Positions 17,030-26,507 of a stretch of 64,000 nt of DNA are shown here, piece by piece (position 1 is the stretch's first letter; each line of letters begins with the position of its first letter). The stretch is from positions 124,001 to 188,000 of the forward strand of contig NZ_SUMC01000004.1 in assembly GCF_005047355.1 (NCBI RefSeq), written 5' to 3'. The position numbers and the translations under genes were made by a program. The notes below the pieces were generated by a model. It saw nothing but the letters and a program-made list of their open reading frames with translations, was not told where the DNA came from and ran no database searches. The DNA comes from Actinacidiphila oryziradicis (GTDB lineage: Bacteria > Actinomycetota > Actinomycetes > Streptomycetales > Streptomycetaceae).

Positions 17030-17689
17030 TTATCCCTTCAGCCCGGTGACGCGCATGGTGATGTTGAGGCGGCCGGAGGCCAGGCCGGTGGCGGGGTCGC
17101 CGGTGCCCGGGAGAACTCTGGGGACGCCGTGGTAAGCGAAGCGGGAGGGGCCACCGAAGACGAAGAGGTCGCCGGAGGCGAGCTCGATGTCGGTGTAGGG
17201 CCGGTTACGGCTTTCGGTGTTGCCGAAGCGGAAGACGCAGGTGTCGCCGATGCTCAGCGAGACGACCGGGTCGCCGGACTGCTCGTCCTTGTCCTGGTGC
17301 ATGCCGAGCTTGGCCTGGCCGTCGTAGAAGTTGATCAGCGCGGTGTCCGGGGTGTAGCCGTCGCCGGCGGCCGGGTCCTCGTACGCGTCGGCCAGGGCGC
17401 GGCGGCCGAGGCCGACCATCCAGTCGGGGAAGCCGGCGACCCGGCGGCCGTTCACGTCGCCGGCGGTGCGTGTGTACGTGTACGGCTGCCAATGCCATCC
17501 GATGCAGACGGTCTGCACCGACATGACGCCGCCCCGGGGCAGCCTGGTGTGCCGGATCGGGACCGGGCCGGAGGCCCAGCCACGGCAGGCGGCGACCAGC
17601 TCCCGCTGCTGGTCCGGGGTGAGCCAGCCGGGGACGTGGACGGCGCCGGGGGCGGGCCGCATCCGGGGCCGGGGGATCAGCGCCGCCAT
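17030..17689 (-). CDS. alkB: AlkB-type 2-oxoglutarate/Fe(II) DNA repair dioxygenase
   Basis: 219-aa dealkylase that removes methyl groups from 1-methyladenine and 3-methylcytosine in DNA or RNA by oxidation. The iron ligands are visible as H-x-D in LGMHQDKDE and a later His in FAYHGV; the 2-oxoglutarate-binding arginines are in RLNITMRVTG. The substrate-loop tyrosines QPYTYTRTAGDVNG and the INFYDGQAKLGMH segment match AlkB, whose E. coli form is 216 aa. ATG 17689 follows GGGAGGT. A longer upstream frame to 17785 lacks homology. It sits beside a second 2OG oxygenase and an rRNA methyltransferase. Confidence 0.92.
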   Translation of the reverse strand: MAALIPRPRMRPAPGAVHVPGWLTPDQQRELVAACRGWASGPVPIRHTRLPRGGVMSVQTVCIGWHWQPYTYTRTAGDVNGRRVAGFPDWMVGLGRRALADAYEDPAAGDGYTPDTALINFYDGQAKLGMHQDKDEQSGDPVVSLSIGDTCVFRFGNTESRNRPYTDIELASGDLFVFGGPSRFAYHGVPRVLPGTGDPATGLASGRLNITMRVTGLKG

Positions 17690-17845
17690 GTCAGGCACCT
17701 CCCGTTCGCGGGCAGGCGGTGGGCGACCCGGTCGCGGGTCGGGTTCATGCCGTGCATTCTCGTGCCGCTTTCCGTCGCGCGTCATTCTCGGGCAGCCACA
17801 CCGCCCGCGGCGGCATCCGCCGAGCGGCCCCGGTCAGGGTGTGCG

Positions 17846-18559
17846 TCAGGCGGCGTCGTGGAAGACCAGGCCCAGGGTACGGCGGGTTCCGGAACGCACC
17901 GTGCTGACCCCGTGGCGGACGGGGGAGGCCGACCAACCGCGTGCCGACCGTACGGGGCGGTCGCGGGTGGTGAAGATCAGGCCATGGCCCTGCGGCAGCA
18001 AGGTCACGGTGCCCCGGGACTGGGCCCGGGGGCGCTGTTCCACGAGCAGGAACTCGCCACCGGCGTAGTCCGCGCCGGGCTCGTCGAGGCCGATGACGAC
18101 CTGAAGAGGGAAGACCAGGTCGCCGTACAGGTCGCGGTGGAGGGCGTTCCAGTCCCCTTCTCCGTAGCGCAGCAGGATCGGGGTCGGCCTGGTCTGCCCG
18201 GCCTCGTGGCACATGTCCAGCCATTCCTGAAGGGTGTCCGGCCAGGGAGCGGGCTGCCCGAGCTTGTCGGCCCAGTCCCGGGCGATGGGCAGCAGGCGCG
18301 GGTAGAAGGCCTCGCGCAGCTCCGCGATCGGCCTGGGGAACGGACTGTCGAAGTAGCGGTACTGGCCGGAGCCGAAGCGGTAGCGGGCCATGTCGATGGT
18401 GGAGCGGAACAGCTCGGCCTTGTCGTACAGCTCCGCGACGCTCCGGCACTGCGCCGGGGTCAGGACAGGGCCGGTGAGGGCGCACCCGTAGTCGTTGACC
18501 TCGGCGGCCAGGGCGGTCCAGTCGGCCGCCGGGCGGCTTTTGGTGGCGGGGTGGTTCAT
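17846..18559 (-). CDS. 2OG-Fe(II) oxygenase, second dioxygenase of the locus
   Basis: About 237-aa iron/2-oxoglutarate oxygenase, distinct from the AlkB neighbour. The double-stranded beta-helix is recognisable from WNALHRDLYGDLVFPLQVVI (H-x-D ligand pair), GADYAGGEFLLVEQRPR, and RHGVSTVRSGTRRTLGLVFH, where the distal His and an Arg occur. Proteins like this are often found with alkylation-response genes (ada, alkB) in actinobacteria; substrate unknown. I place the start at ATG 18559 (MNHPATK); ATG 18610 would add 17 residues. Neither has a strong ribosome-binding site. Divergent from rlmG. Confidence 0.8.
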   Translation of the reverse strand: MNHPATKSRPAADWTALAAEVNDYGCALTGPVLTPAQCRSVAELYDKAELFRSTIDMARYRFGSGQYRYFDSPFPRPIAELREAFYPRLLPIARDWADKLGQPAPWPDTLQEWLDMCHEAGQTRPTPILLRYGEGDWNALHRDLYGDLVFPLQVVIGLDEPGADYAGGEFLLVEQRPRAQSRGTVTLLPQGHGLIFTTRDRPVRSARGWSASPVRHGVSTVRSGTRRTLGLVFHDAA

Positions 18560-18695
18560 GGCGCCGAGTCTGGTCCGGATCCGTCGCGAGAGCTGGCGTG
18601 AATCGGACATCGCGTTCGCACCGGCAGGCGGGTTGCCGTGTCTGTGGCTCCGGCGCTCGTCGGCCCTTGAGAGCGACGGCTAGCCTGAGGGCACA

Positions 18696-19850
18696 ATGAA
18701 CTGTTTCACGACGTCATCGGGCAAGTTCGACCTCGCCCGCTACCCCGAGGACCCTCGCGACAGGCTTCGCGCCTGGGACGCTGCCGACGAGTACCTGCTG
18801 CGGCATCTCCAGGGAATCGATGCCGAGCCGGTGGACCTGTCCGGCACCGTCGTCGTCATGGGCGACCGGTGGGGGGCTCTGGTCACCGCGATCGCCGACT
18901 GCCGCCCCGTGCAGATCACCGACTCCTTCCTCACCCAGGCGGCGACCCGGGTGAACCTGCGGCGCAACGGGATCGACGCGGAGAAAGTGCGGCTCCTGTC
19001 GAGCAGGGACAACCCGCCGGACCGGATCGACGTGCTGCTGATCCGAGTACCCAAGAGCCTCGCGCTCCTGGAGGACCAGCTGCATCGCCTCGCACCCCTT
19101 GTTCACGCGGGCACCGTCATCGTCGGCACCGGGATGGTCACCGAGATCCACACCTCGACGCTGAAGCTGTTCGAACGGATCCTCGGGCCGACCCGCACCT
19201 CGCTGGCGGCGAAGAAGGCACGGCTCATCTTCTGCTCGCCGGACCTTCGGCTCGCCCGGGTCGCCAGCCCGTGGCCGCGCCGCTACGAGCTGCCCGGCGA
19301 CGTCGGAGCGGTCTCGGGCCTGACGGTCACCAACCACGCGGGTATCTTCTGCGCCGAACGACTCGACATCGGCACCAGGTTCTTCCTGCGAAACCTTCCG
19401 CGGCGCCACGGCCCCGAGCGGATCGTGGACCTGGGATGCGGCAACGGGGTGATCGGAACGGCCGCGGCGCTGGCCAACCCCGAAGCCGAGGTGATGTTCG
19501 TCGACGAGTCCTACCAGGCGGCGGCGTCGGCGGAGGCCACGTTCCGGCTGAACGCCGGCGCGGACACCACGGCGGAGTTCGTGGTGGGCGACGGCCTGTC
19601 GGGCGTACCGGCCGGGACGGTGGACCTGGTACTGAACAATCCGCCGTTTCACACCCACCGGGCGACGACCGACGCGACGGCCTGGCGCATGTTCACCGGC
19701 TCGCGCGACGCGCTACGCCCCGGCGGCGAGCTGTGGGTCGTCGGCAACCGGCACCTCGGATACCACGTGAAGCTGCGCCGGATCTTCGGCAATTGTGAGG
19801 TCGCCGCGAGCGACCCGAAGTTCGTCATCCTGCGCGCCGTCAGGCGGTGA
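18696..19850 (+). CDS. rlmG: RlmG/RsmC-family rRNA guanine-N2 methyltransferase
   Basis: 384-aa SAM-dependent methyltransferase of two tandem domains. The N-terminal, non-catalytic half (residues about 20-195) ends in an Arg-rich bridge. The C-terminal half has the SAM motif VDLGCGNGVIGTAAALANPE and the catalytic LNNPPFHTHRAT motif of N2-guanine methyltransferases. Size and layout match RlmG (23S rRNA G1835 in E. coli); RsmC is the alternative. The stop is about 30 bases before the operators of the ArsR-type gene, so the operators could also affect nothing but the downstream pair. Confidence 0.85.
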   Translation: MNCFTTSSGKFDLARYPEDPRDRLRAWDAADEYLLRHLQGIDAEPVDLSGTVVVMGDRWGALVTAIADCRPVQITDSFLTQAATRVNLRRNGIDAEKVRLLSSRDNPPDRIDVLLIRVPKSLALLEDQLHRLAPLVHAGTVIVGTGMVTEIHTSTLKLFERILGPTRTSLAAKKARLIFCSPDLRLARVASPWPRRYELPGDVGAVSGLTVTNHAGIFCAERLDIGTRFFLRNLPRRHGPERIVDLGCGNGVIGTAAALANPEAEVMFVDESYQAAASAEATFRLNAGADTTAEFVVGDGLSGVPAGTVDLVLNNPPFHTHRATTDATAWRMFTGSRDALRPGGELWVVGNRHLGYHVKLRRIFGNCEVAASDPKFVILRAVRR

Positions 19851-19878
19851 CCGAACAGCGGCCCTGGGACCATCGGTC

Positions 19879-19917
19879 TGAGAGTCGACTCTCACATATT
19901 ATGAGAGAATACTCTCA
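19879..19917 (+). promoter_or_regulatory. Two palindromic operators over the ArsR-type promoter
   Basis: TGAGAGTCGACTCTCA (19879-19894) is a perfect 16-bp palindrome. TGAGAGAATACTCTCA (19902-19917) repeats the arms with a different centre, 23 bp away (two helical turns). A -10-like TATTAT lies between them at 19897-19902. Such an arrangement suits autorepression by the regulator that starts at 19922. Confidence 0.7.
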
Positions 19918-19921
19918 CGTC

Positions 19922-20530
19922 ATGGACTCCGGTAATCGCCTGGGCGATCTCGAAATCACCGATCCGAAGACGATGCGGGCACTGGCGCATCCCGTGCGAC
20001 TGTCGATCCTCGAACGCCTGCAGCGGCACGGGCCGGCGACCGCGACGCAGCTCGCACCTGATGTGGGAGCGACCCCGTCGGTGACCAGTTGGCATCTACG
20101 GCATCTGGCGGGCTTCGGGCTGGTCCGTGACGCCGAGTCCGGACCGGATCGCCGGCAGCGGCGGTGGGAGGCCGTGGCGCGCGGCTTCCGGTTCGAGGTG
20201 CCTGCGGACCCTGCTGACGAGGAGGGCCGGTCGGCGGCGCGGGTGCTGTCCCGGGAGATGTTCCTGCGCTCCGCGGACCTGCCGCATCGCTGGGTGGCCG
20301 AGGTCGAGCCCGGACTCGATCCGGTCTGGCGCAGGCTCGCCACTGTGGCCAACACCCGCGTCGTCGTGTCCGCCGAGGAGCTCGCCGCCATCGACGACGC
20401 GATCGAGAGCGTGATCGCGCCCTACGTGACGCGTGACCCGTCCCGGCGGCCCGCCGGCAGCCGCGGTGTCCGGCTGGTGCGTTATGCCCTGCCGGAGAGC
20501 GCCGACGAGCGGACGGGAGAGACGCCGTGA
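19922..20530 (+). CDS. ArsR-like winged-helix transcriptional regulator
   Basis: 202-aa regulator with an N-terminal ArsR/HTH_20 winged helix (TMRALAHPVRLSILERLQRH, TATQLAPDVGATPSVTSWHL, RHLAGFGLVRDAE) and a C-terminal acidic region that may bind ligand. The Met at 19922 is used because the operator/promoter region ends there; the mRNA would be almost leaderless, as no Shine-Dalgarno is visible. In-frame ATG 19901 lies inside the second operator. It overlaps the downstream MFS gene by four bases (GTGA). Likely a repressor of itself and the exporter, relieved by the exported compound. Confidence 0.85.
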   Translation: MDSGNRLGDLEITDPKTMRALAHPVRLSILERLQRHGPATATQLAPDVGATPSVTSWHLRHLAGFGLVRDAESGPDRRQRRWEAVARGFRFEVPADPADEEGRSAARVLSREMFLRSADLPHRWVAEVEPGLDPVWRRLATVANTRVVVSAEELAAIDDAIESVIAPYVTRDPSRRPAGSRGVRLVRYALPESADERTGETP

Positions 20531-21844
20531 GCGCCCCGGAGGAGATCGCCCCGTTATCGCTCTGGTGCGATCGACGGTTCGTTCGCTTCTGGGCAGGTCA
20601 GTCGGTCTCGCAGTTCGGTGACCGGATCTCCGAGCTCGCCCTGCCCCTGATCGCCGTAGGGGCGTTGCATGCGTCGGCCAACCAGGTGGCATGGCTGACC
20701 GCGCTCATCTGGACGCCGAACCTGCTCGCAATCGTCCTGGGGGCCTGGGTCGATCAGCGGACCCAAACGCCGCCTGATGGTTCTCGCCGATCTGATACGT
20801 GCCTGCGTACTGCTGACTCTGCCGGCCGCGTACCTCTCAGGGACCGTGACGCTCGGCCAGCTGTATGCGGTGGCATTGCTGACCGGCGCCGCAGGGGTGC
20901 TGTTCAACACCGCCTATCCGCCCTTCTTCGCTCACCTCGTGCCGCGCTCGTCCTACGTCGACGCGAACAGCAAGCTCAACGCCAGCCGGTCCGCGTCCTA
21001 TGTCGCCGGCCCTGCCATCGGCGGTGCTCTCGTCCAGGCCCTCACCGCGCCGGTCGCCGTCGTCGCCGACGCCTTGTCCTTCGTGGTATCCGCACTCCTG
21101 GTCGGACCGATCCCGATCCACGAACCACCGACCGCCGCCGCCACCGCTGACGCGCCGGAGCGGTCGCTGCTGCAGCGTGCCCGAGAGGGACTGGTGTTCG
21201 TGGTTCGTCATCCGGTGCTGCGGGCCGGCCTCGGCTGCGCGACGACCGTCAACTTCTTTACCTTCGTCTCCGGCAGCGGACTGGTCGTGCTGTTCGCCAG
21301 CCGCCACCTCGGGCTGACCGCGGGAGCCATCGGACTCGCGTTCGGCGTCGGATCGACCGGCGCTCTCCTCGGCGCGGTGATGGCCCCGAAGATCTCGCGA
21401 CAGATAGGGGTAGGACGCAGCATCGCCGTGGGCGCCGTGCTGTTCCCGGCCCCCATCGCCATCGCCGCTGCTGCGGGCGGCCCTGTCTGGGCCCGTCTCG
21501 GGGCGCTGGCCGGGGCCGAGTTCCTTTCCGGCATCGGCGTCATGCTTTTCGACGTCAACCTCAACTCCCTGCAAGCCGCGGTGATCCCTGACGGCATGCG
21601 CAGTCGCGTGGCCGGCGCCTACAGCACCGTGAACTACGGGATACGCCCCGTCGGCGCCATCGTCGGCGGCCTGCTCGCCACCCTCGTCGGTCTCCGGGCA
21701 ACCCTGCTCGTCGCAGCCATCGGCGGAGCGCTGTCGCTGCTCTGGCTACTGCCCTCACCGATACCGCGCATACACGCTCTGACCCCGCACAACCCGACCG
21801 GGACAGGCGACGCGGCCGCCGACAACCAACCAGCACACCACTGA
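20527..21844 (+). pseudogene. MFS exporter gene with a single-base frameshift
   Basis: A roughly 440-codon major facilitator transporter of the drug-exporter type. Frame 1 (from GTG 20527) gives TM1 (FWAGQSVSQFGDRISELALP) and TM2 up to GAWVDQRT. The frame then breaks; frame 2 continues from KRRLMVLADLIRACVLLTLP through about ten further helices to 21844. Removing one C of the CCC at 20762-20764 restores DQRTKRRLMVLADL, the conserved loop 2-3 motif of this family, so the break is one extra base. Either a recent inactivation or a sequencing error. Coupled to the ArsR-type gene by overlap. Confidence 0.8.
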
Positions 21845-22098
21845 ATCGCAAGCGGTCGGCCAGGTTCGGCCTCGCCCGCCTCCTGGGAGGAGCCCCCGCC
21901 CAGGTCACGCGCTCGGTATCCGGCTCGTGCGAGCCACTACAAGCGATGCCAGCGCCGGATCAACGCCTGTCAGCGCGTGCACCCACGCCACAACGCCACC
22001 CTCAGTCCGTAGGCGCGGCCGAGCGGGCCGAGGGCACGGCGCGTCCCGGGGTGGTCCCGCAGCCGGACGGGCGCCGGCTCGGGGTCGCGCCGTCGGGG

Positions 22099-22860
22099 CT
22101 ACGACCGGCGGCGAGACTCGCCGCGCTTGCCGCCTTTGGGGCCACCGGAACCGCCCCGTGGGCTCTTGCCGGCCGACTTGCCGGCTGCGGGTTTCCGCTG
22201 TGCGCCGCCCGTGTCGGGACGCTTGGTTTTCGGCTGTGCCGGGGTTGGGGCGCGTCCCCGTGTGCTGTTGACGGTCCGCCCGCGGACGATCCCGATGAAT
22301 TCCTCCACCAGCTCGGTGGTTTTGTCCTGCGGCCATGACAGCGCGATGCGTGACTCGGGGGCGTCCGAGACCGGCCGGTACGTGAGGTCCTTGCGGTGGT
22401 GCAGGCGGGCGAGTGACTGCGGGACGACGAGTAGTCCCACTCCTGCCGCCACCAGTTCGACGGCGTCCGCCGTCGTGGCGGGGCGCTCGATCGCGGGCAG
22501 TCCCGGCCGGCGCTCCCATTCGAGGGTGTCGTCGAGAGGATGCAGCACGACGTCGTCGGCGAGATCCTCGGCGGACACCTCGTCGACCGCCGCAACGATG
22601 TGGTCCTTCGGGATCACGACCACCGTCGTCTCGGTGTAGAGGGGGATCGCGCTGAGGTCCGTCCGGTCGACCGGCAACCGCACGAAACCCGCGTCGGCGC
22701 CCCCACCCAGCAATACGTCGGATGCTTCGGCGGCGGACATCGCGATGAGGGTCAGTGGGACGTCGGGCAGCCGCTCGTTCCAGGTCCGCACCCACTTGGT
22801 GGGCGTGACACCCGGGACATACGCGAGCCGGAATGAAGGGGATGCTTCCGAGCCTGTCAC
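22099..22860 (-). CDS. LysR substrate-binding-domain protein lacking the DNA-binding domain
   Basis: 253 aa. The sequence is the effector-binding half of a LysR-type regulator (FRLAYVPGVTPTKWVRTWNE, AGFVRLPVD, LYTETTVVVIPKDH, VELVAAGVGLLVVPQSLA), a periplasmic-binding-protein fold with two subdomains, but the protein starts directly with it and has no helix-turn-helix. The last 50 residues are Lys/Gly/Arg-rich (SAGKSPRGGSGGPKGGKR), perhaps binding nucleic acid. ATG 22860 lies 58 bases from the divergent DUF5997 gene, an arrangement I have seen in other Streptomyces, so the two probably work together. Could be a ligand-sensing co-regulator. Confidence 0.82.
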   Translation of the reverse strand: MTGSEASPSFRLAYVPGVTPTKWVRTWNERLPDVPLTLIAMSAAEASDVLLGGGADAGFVRLPVDRTDLSAIPLYTETTVVVIPKDHIVAAVDEVSAEDLADDVVLHPLDDTLEWERRPGLPAIERPATTADAVELVAAGVGLLVVPQSLARLHHRKDLTYRPVSDAPESRIALSWPQDKTTELVEEFIGIVRGRTVNSTRGRAPTPAQPKTKRPDTGGAQRKPAAGKSAGKSPRGGSGGPKGGKRGESRRRS

Positions 22861-22918
22861 TCCGCCAGATTACCGGCCGTGGTCGGAGGTATCGCACACG
22901 CTCGATACTCTTGAGACC

Positions 22919-23323
22919 ATGACGTCGCACCAGACCATCCAGACGATGAAGCCCGCAACCGCGGCGAAGAAGCTGGGTGTGTACCTTGAGGCCACCCCCG
23001 CCGAGTTCCAGGACAGTGTCGTTTCGCGCAACGAATTGAGTGCGCTGCAGGCCGATCCGCCCGAGTGGCTGCTGGAACTGCGACGCAACGGCCCGCATCC
23101 TCGGCCGGTGGTCGCGGCGAAGCTCGGAATCTCCATCGCGGGTCTCGCGCGCGGCGGAGTCACAGACGCCCTCACTACGGAGCAGATCGACGCGTTGAAG
23201 AGGGACAGTCCCGAGTGGCTGCAGCAGGAGCGCGCCACCCAGGCCGAGGTCAGGAAAGAAGCGGTGCGCATCAAGGAGAAGAACGCGGCGCGAGGCGATC
23301 AATCCCGCCGACCGCGTTCCTGA
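22919..23323 (+). CDS. DUF5997 family protein
   Basis: 134-aa protein. It has MKPATAAKKLGVYLEATPAE, EFQDSVVSRNELSALQADPP, then PEWLLELRRNGPHPRPVVAA, KLGISIAGLARGGV, a second PEWLQQER and a basic C-terminal helix rich in Lys/Arg/Glu. This is the DUF5997 pattern; KLGISIAGLARG looks like a short helix-turn-helix. Function unknown. It is divergent from the HTH-less LysR protein, which makes a split regulator, with this protein as the DNA-binding part, an attractive guess. ATG 22919. Confidence 0.8.
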   Translation: MTSHQTIQTMKPATAAKKLGVYLEATPAEFQDSVVSRNELSALQADPPEWLLELRRNGPHPRPVVAAKLGISIAGLARGGVTDALTTEQIDALKRDSPEWLQQERATQAEVRKEAVRIKEKNAARGDQSRRPRS

Positions 23324-23853
23324 CCTCTGTCCCCCGACGATGCCGAGTCCGAGTTCGTCGACAGAGACAGCCTGAAGCGCCTTGCCCGTGGCACCGGGCC
23401 GCGTGGCCGGTTCTGCCGTGCGGCCATTCCGTCCAGGACCTTGTCGGTGATGGCGCAGCCGGTCCGAGCCGACGGACTCATCGACTACCAGTACCGCCGC
23501 GAAGCCCTCCGCGGCTGGTCCCTCGACCCCAGCACCTGGCAGGAACTGACCAGCCGGCTGGAGCCTCCGCACGGCAAGCAACCCGTCCTCGACGATCGCA
23601 CGCGCCAGGACGCGTCCCTCTGGGTCCACGTCACGCGTGGTGAGCACCTGTTCGCGCCTCGCACCATCGAAGCCGAGCAGCCACTGGACATCCAGCAAGA
23701 CTGGGCGCGACGCCGGAACACCACATGGTTCCAGCTCACCCGCGATCCGATGCGTCACTACGCTGACCTGCGGAAAGCACTCATCGATTACGCTCGCCAG
23801 TTCGCCGCAGACATCGAAGCCGGAGCCGTTCCCGCTCGGGAGGCCAGGACTGA

Positions 23854-24038
23854 GCGGGTGCGACTTTTCGGGGTAGATGACACTGAAGGTGCTGGGCTGA
23901 CCAGGGCCCCTGGCTGGCCACTATGCGTGGCCAGGTTCCACCTATCGTGTCCCGGCTCACCGGTACGGCTTCGGCGTTTCCCAGGGTGGTGTCAACCACC
24001 AAGACCAGGTGTCACCTATCTCGAAAAGTCGCAGCGGG
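23854..24038. repeat. 5-bp target-site duplication GCGGG flanking the MITE
   Basis: GCGGG at 23854-23858 and again at 24034-24038, immediately outside the two terminal inverted repeats. This is a direct sign of a transposition event. Confidence 0.8.
23859..24033. mobile_element. 175-bp miniature inverted-repeat transposable element
   Basis: The 25-bp ends (23859-23883 and 24009-24033) are inverted repeats matching at 22 of 25 positions; the outer 12 bases, TGCGACTTTTCG, are identical. There is a 5-bp target duplication and no transposase inside. The interior contains further small inverted repeats (TGGCCA..TGGCCA near 23916-23933; GGTGG..CCACC near 23985-24000). Ends of the form TG..CA and a 5-bp duplication are features of Tn7/Tn5053 (TnsB/TniA) elements, in keeping with the TniQ-like remnant it sits in. 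No full-length parent is present in the window. Confidence 0.8.
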
Positions 24039-24129
24039 CCAACAACGACGCTCGGCCGGGCCAGCTCAAGCACTAAAGGGCCAACTCAGCCGCTCAGCCT
24101 CAACACACGAACCGGCCGCCACCTCTATT

Positions 24130-25355
<1,226 letters not shown>

Positions 25356-25359
<4 letters not shown>

Positions 25360-26507
25360 GCGTCACCGCAGCAAAGGGATTCACGGCGGCCGGGATCGCC
25401 GCCGGGATCAAGGCAGGCGGCAACCCGGACCTGGCCCTGGTGGTGAACAACGGCCCGCGGCTCGCCGCCGCGGGTGTCTTCACCTCCAACCGGGTCAGGG
25501 CCGCGCCCGTCGTCTGGTCCGAGCAGGTGGTGCGAGGCGGTCAGATCTCGGCTGTCGTCCTCAACTCCGGCGGCGCCAACGCCTGTACCGGCCCGCTGGG
25601 CTTCCAGGACACCCACGCGACCGCTGAGAAGGTCGCCGAGGCGACCGGCGGCAACGCCAGCGAGGTCGCCGTCGCCTCCACCGGCCTGATCGGCATCAGG
25701 CTGCCGATGGACAAGCTGCTGCCCGGCATCGACAAGGCTGTGGCGCAGCTGTCGGAGCACGGCGGTGAGAAGGCCGCCATCGCCATCAAGACCACCGACA
25801 GCATCCACAAAACCTCTGTCGTGGGGGGCGAGGGCTGGACTGTCGGGGGGATGGCCAAGGGCGCCGGGATGCTCGCGCCCGGTCTCGCCACGATGCTCGT
25901 CGTCCTCACCACCGACGCCGATCTGGACTCCGTGACGCTCGACAAGGCGCTGCGCTCCGCCACCCGTACGACCTTCGACCGGGCCGACTCCGACGGCTGC
26001 ATGTCGACCAACGACACAGTGCTGCTGCTCGCCTCCGGAGCGTCCGGGACCGCTCCCGCCTATGACGACTTCGCCGCAGCCGTGGAGAAGGTCTGCGCGG
26101 ATCTCGCCCGCCAGCTGATCGGCGACGCCGAGGGCGCGTCCAAGGACATCAGGATCGAGGTCATCAACGCGGTCACCGAGGACGACGCCGTCGAGGTCGG
26201 CCGCTCCATCGCCCGCAACAACCTCCTCAAGTGCGCTCTCCACGGCGAGGACCCCAACTGGGGCCGCGTCCTCTCCGCCATCGGCACCACCTCCGCCGCC
26301 TTCGAGCCCGACCGGCTCAATGTCGCCATCAACGGAGTCTGGGTCTGCAAGGGCGGCGCCGTCGGTGAGGACCGAGACCTGGTCGACATGAGATACCGCG
26401 AGATCCACATCATCGCCGACCTCAGCGCCGGTGACGCGACCGCCACCATCTGGACCAACGACCTGACCGCCGAGTACGTCCACGAGAACAGCGCGTACAG
26501 CTCATGA
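25356..26507 (+). CDS. argJ: Glutamate N-acetyltransferase / ornithine acetyltransferase
   Basis: 383-aa self-cleaving enzyme that moves the acetyl group from N-acetylornithine to glutamate, closing the cyclic arginine pathway; some members also use acetyl-CoA. The autoproteolysis region is [18 protein letters not shown], with the nucleophilic Thr in [15 protein letters not shown] and [13 protein letters not shown] are also typical. Start GTG 25356 behind GAGGAGA. The stop overlaps argB by four bases (ATGA). No argA-type gene is present nearby, consistent with the cyclic pathway. Confidence 0.97.

Larger units (their letters stand above)
23450..24076 (+). pseudogene. TniQ-like transposition-protein remnant, carrying an in-frame MITE
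   Basis: An open frame whose first 135 codons (ADGLIDYQYRREALRGWSLD, DDRTRQDASLWVHVTRGEHL, ARRRNTTWFQLTRDP, HYADLRKALIDYARQFAADI) resemble the C-terminal part of actinobacterial TniQ-type proteins; I hold this family call loosely. The N-terminal TniQ domain is missing. At codon 137 the frame enters a 175-bp MITE, passes through it without a stop, and resumes the old reading frame (ANNDARPGQLKH) to the stop at 24076. The insertion plus its duplication is 180 bp, a multiple of three. Bases 23324-23449 contain nothing recognisable. Confidence 0.45.

Noticed and set aside
21905..23758. 617-codon open frame on the minus strand across the LysR-like and DUF5997 genes
   Set aside because: It has the Arg/Pro/Ala composition of a shadow frame, no motif, and crosses two better-supported genes on both strands.
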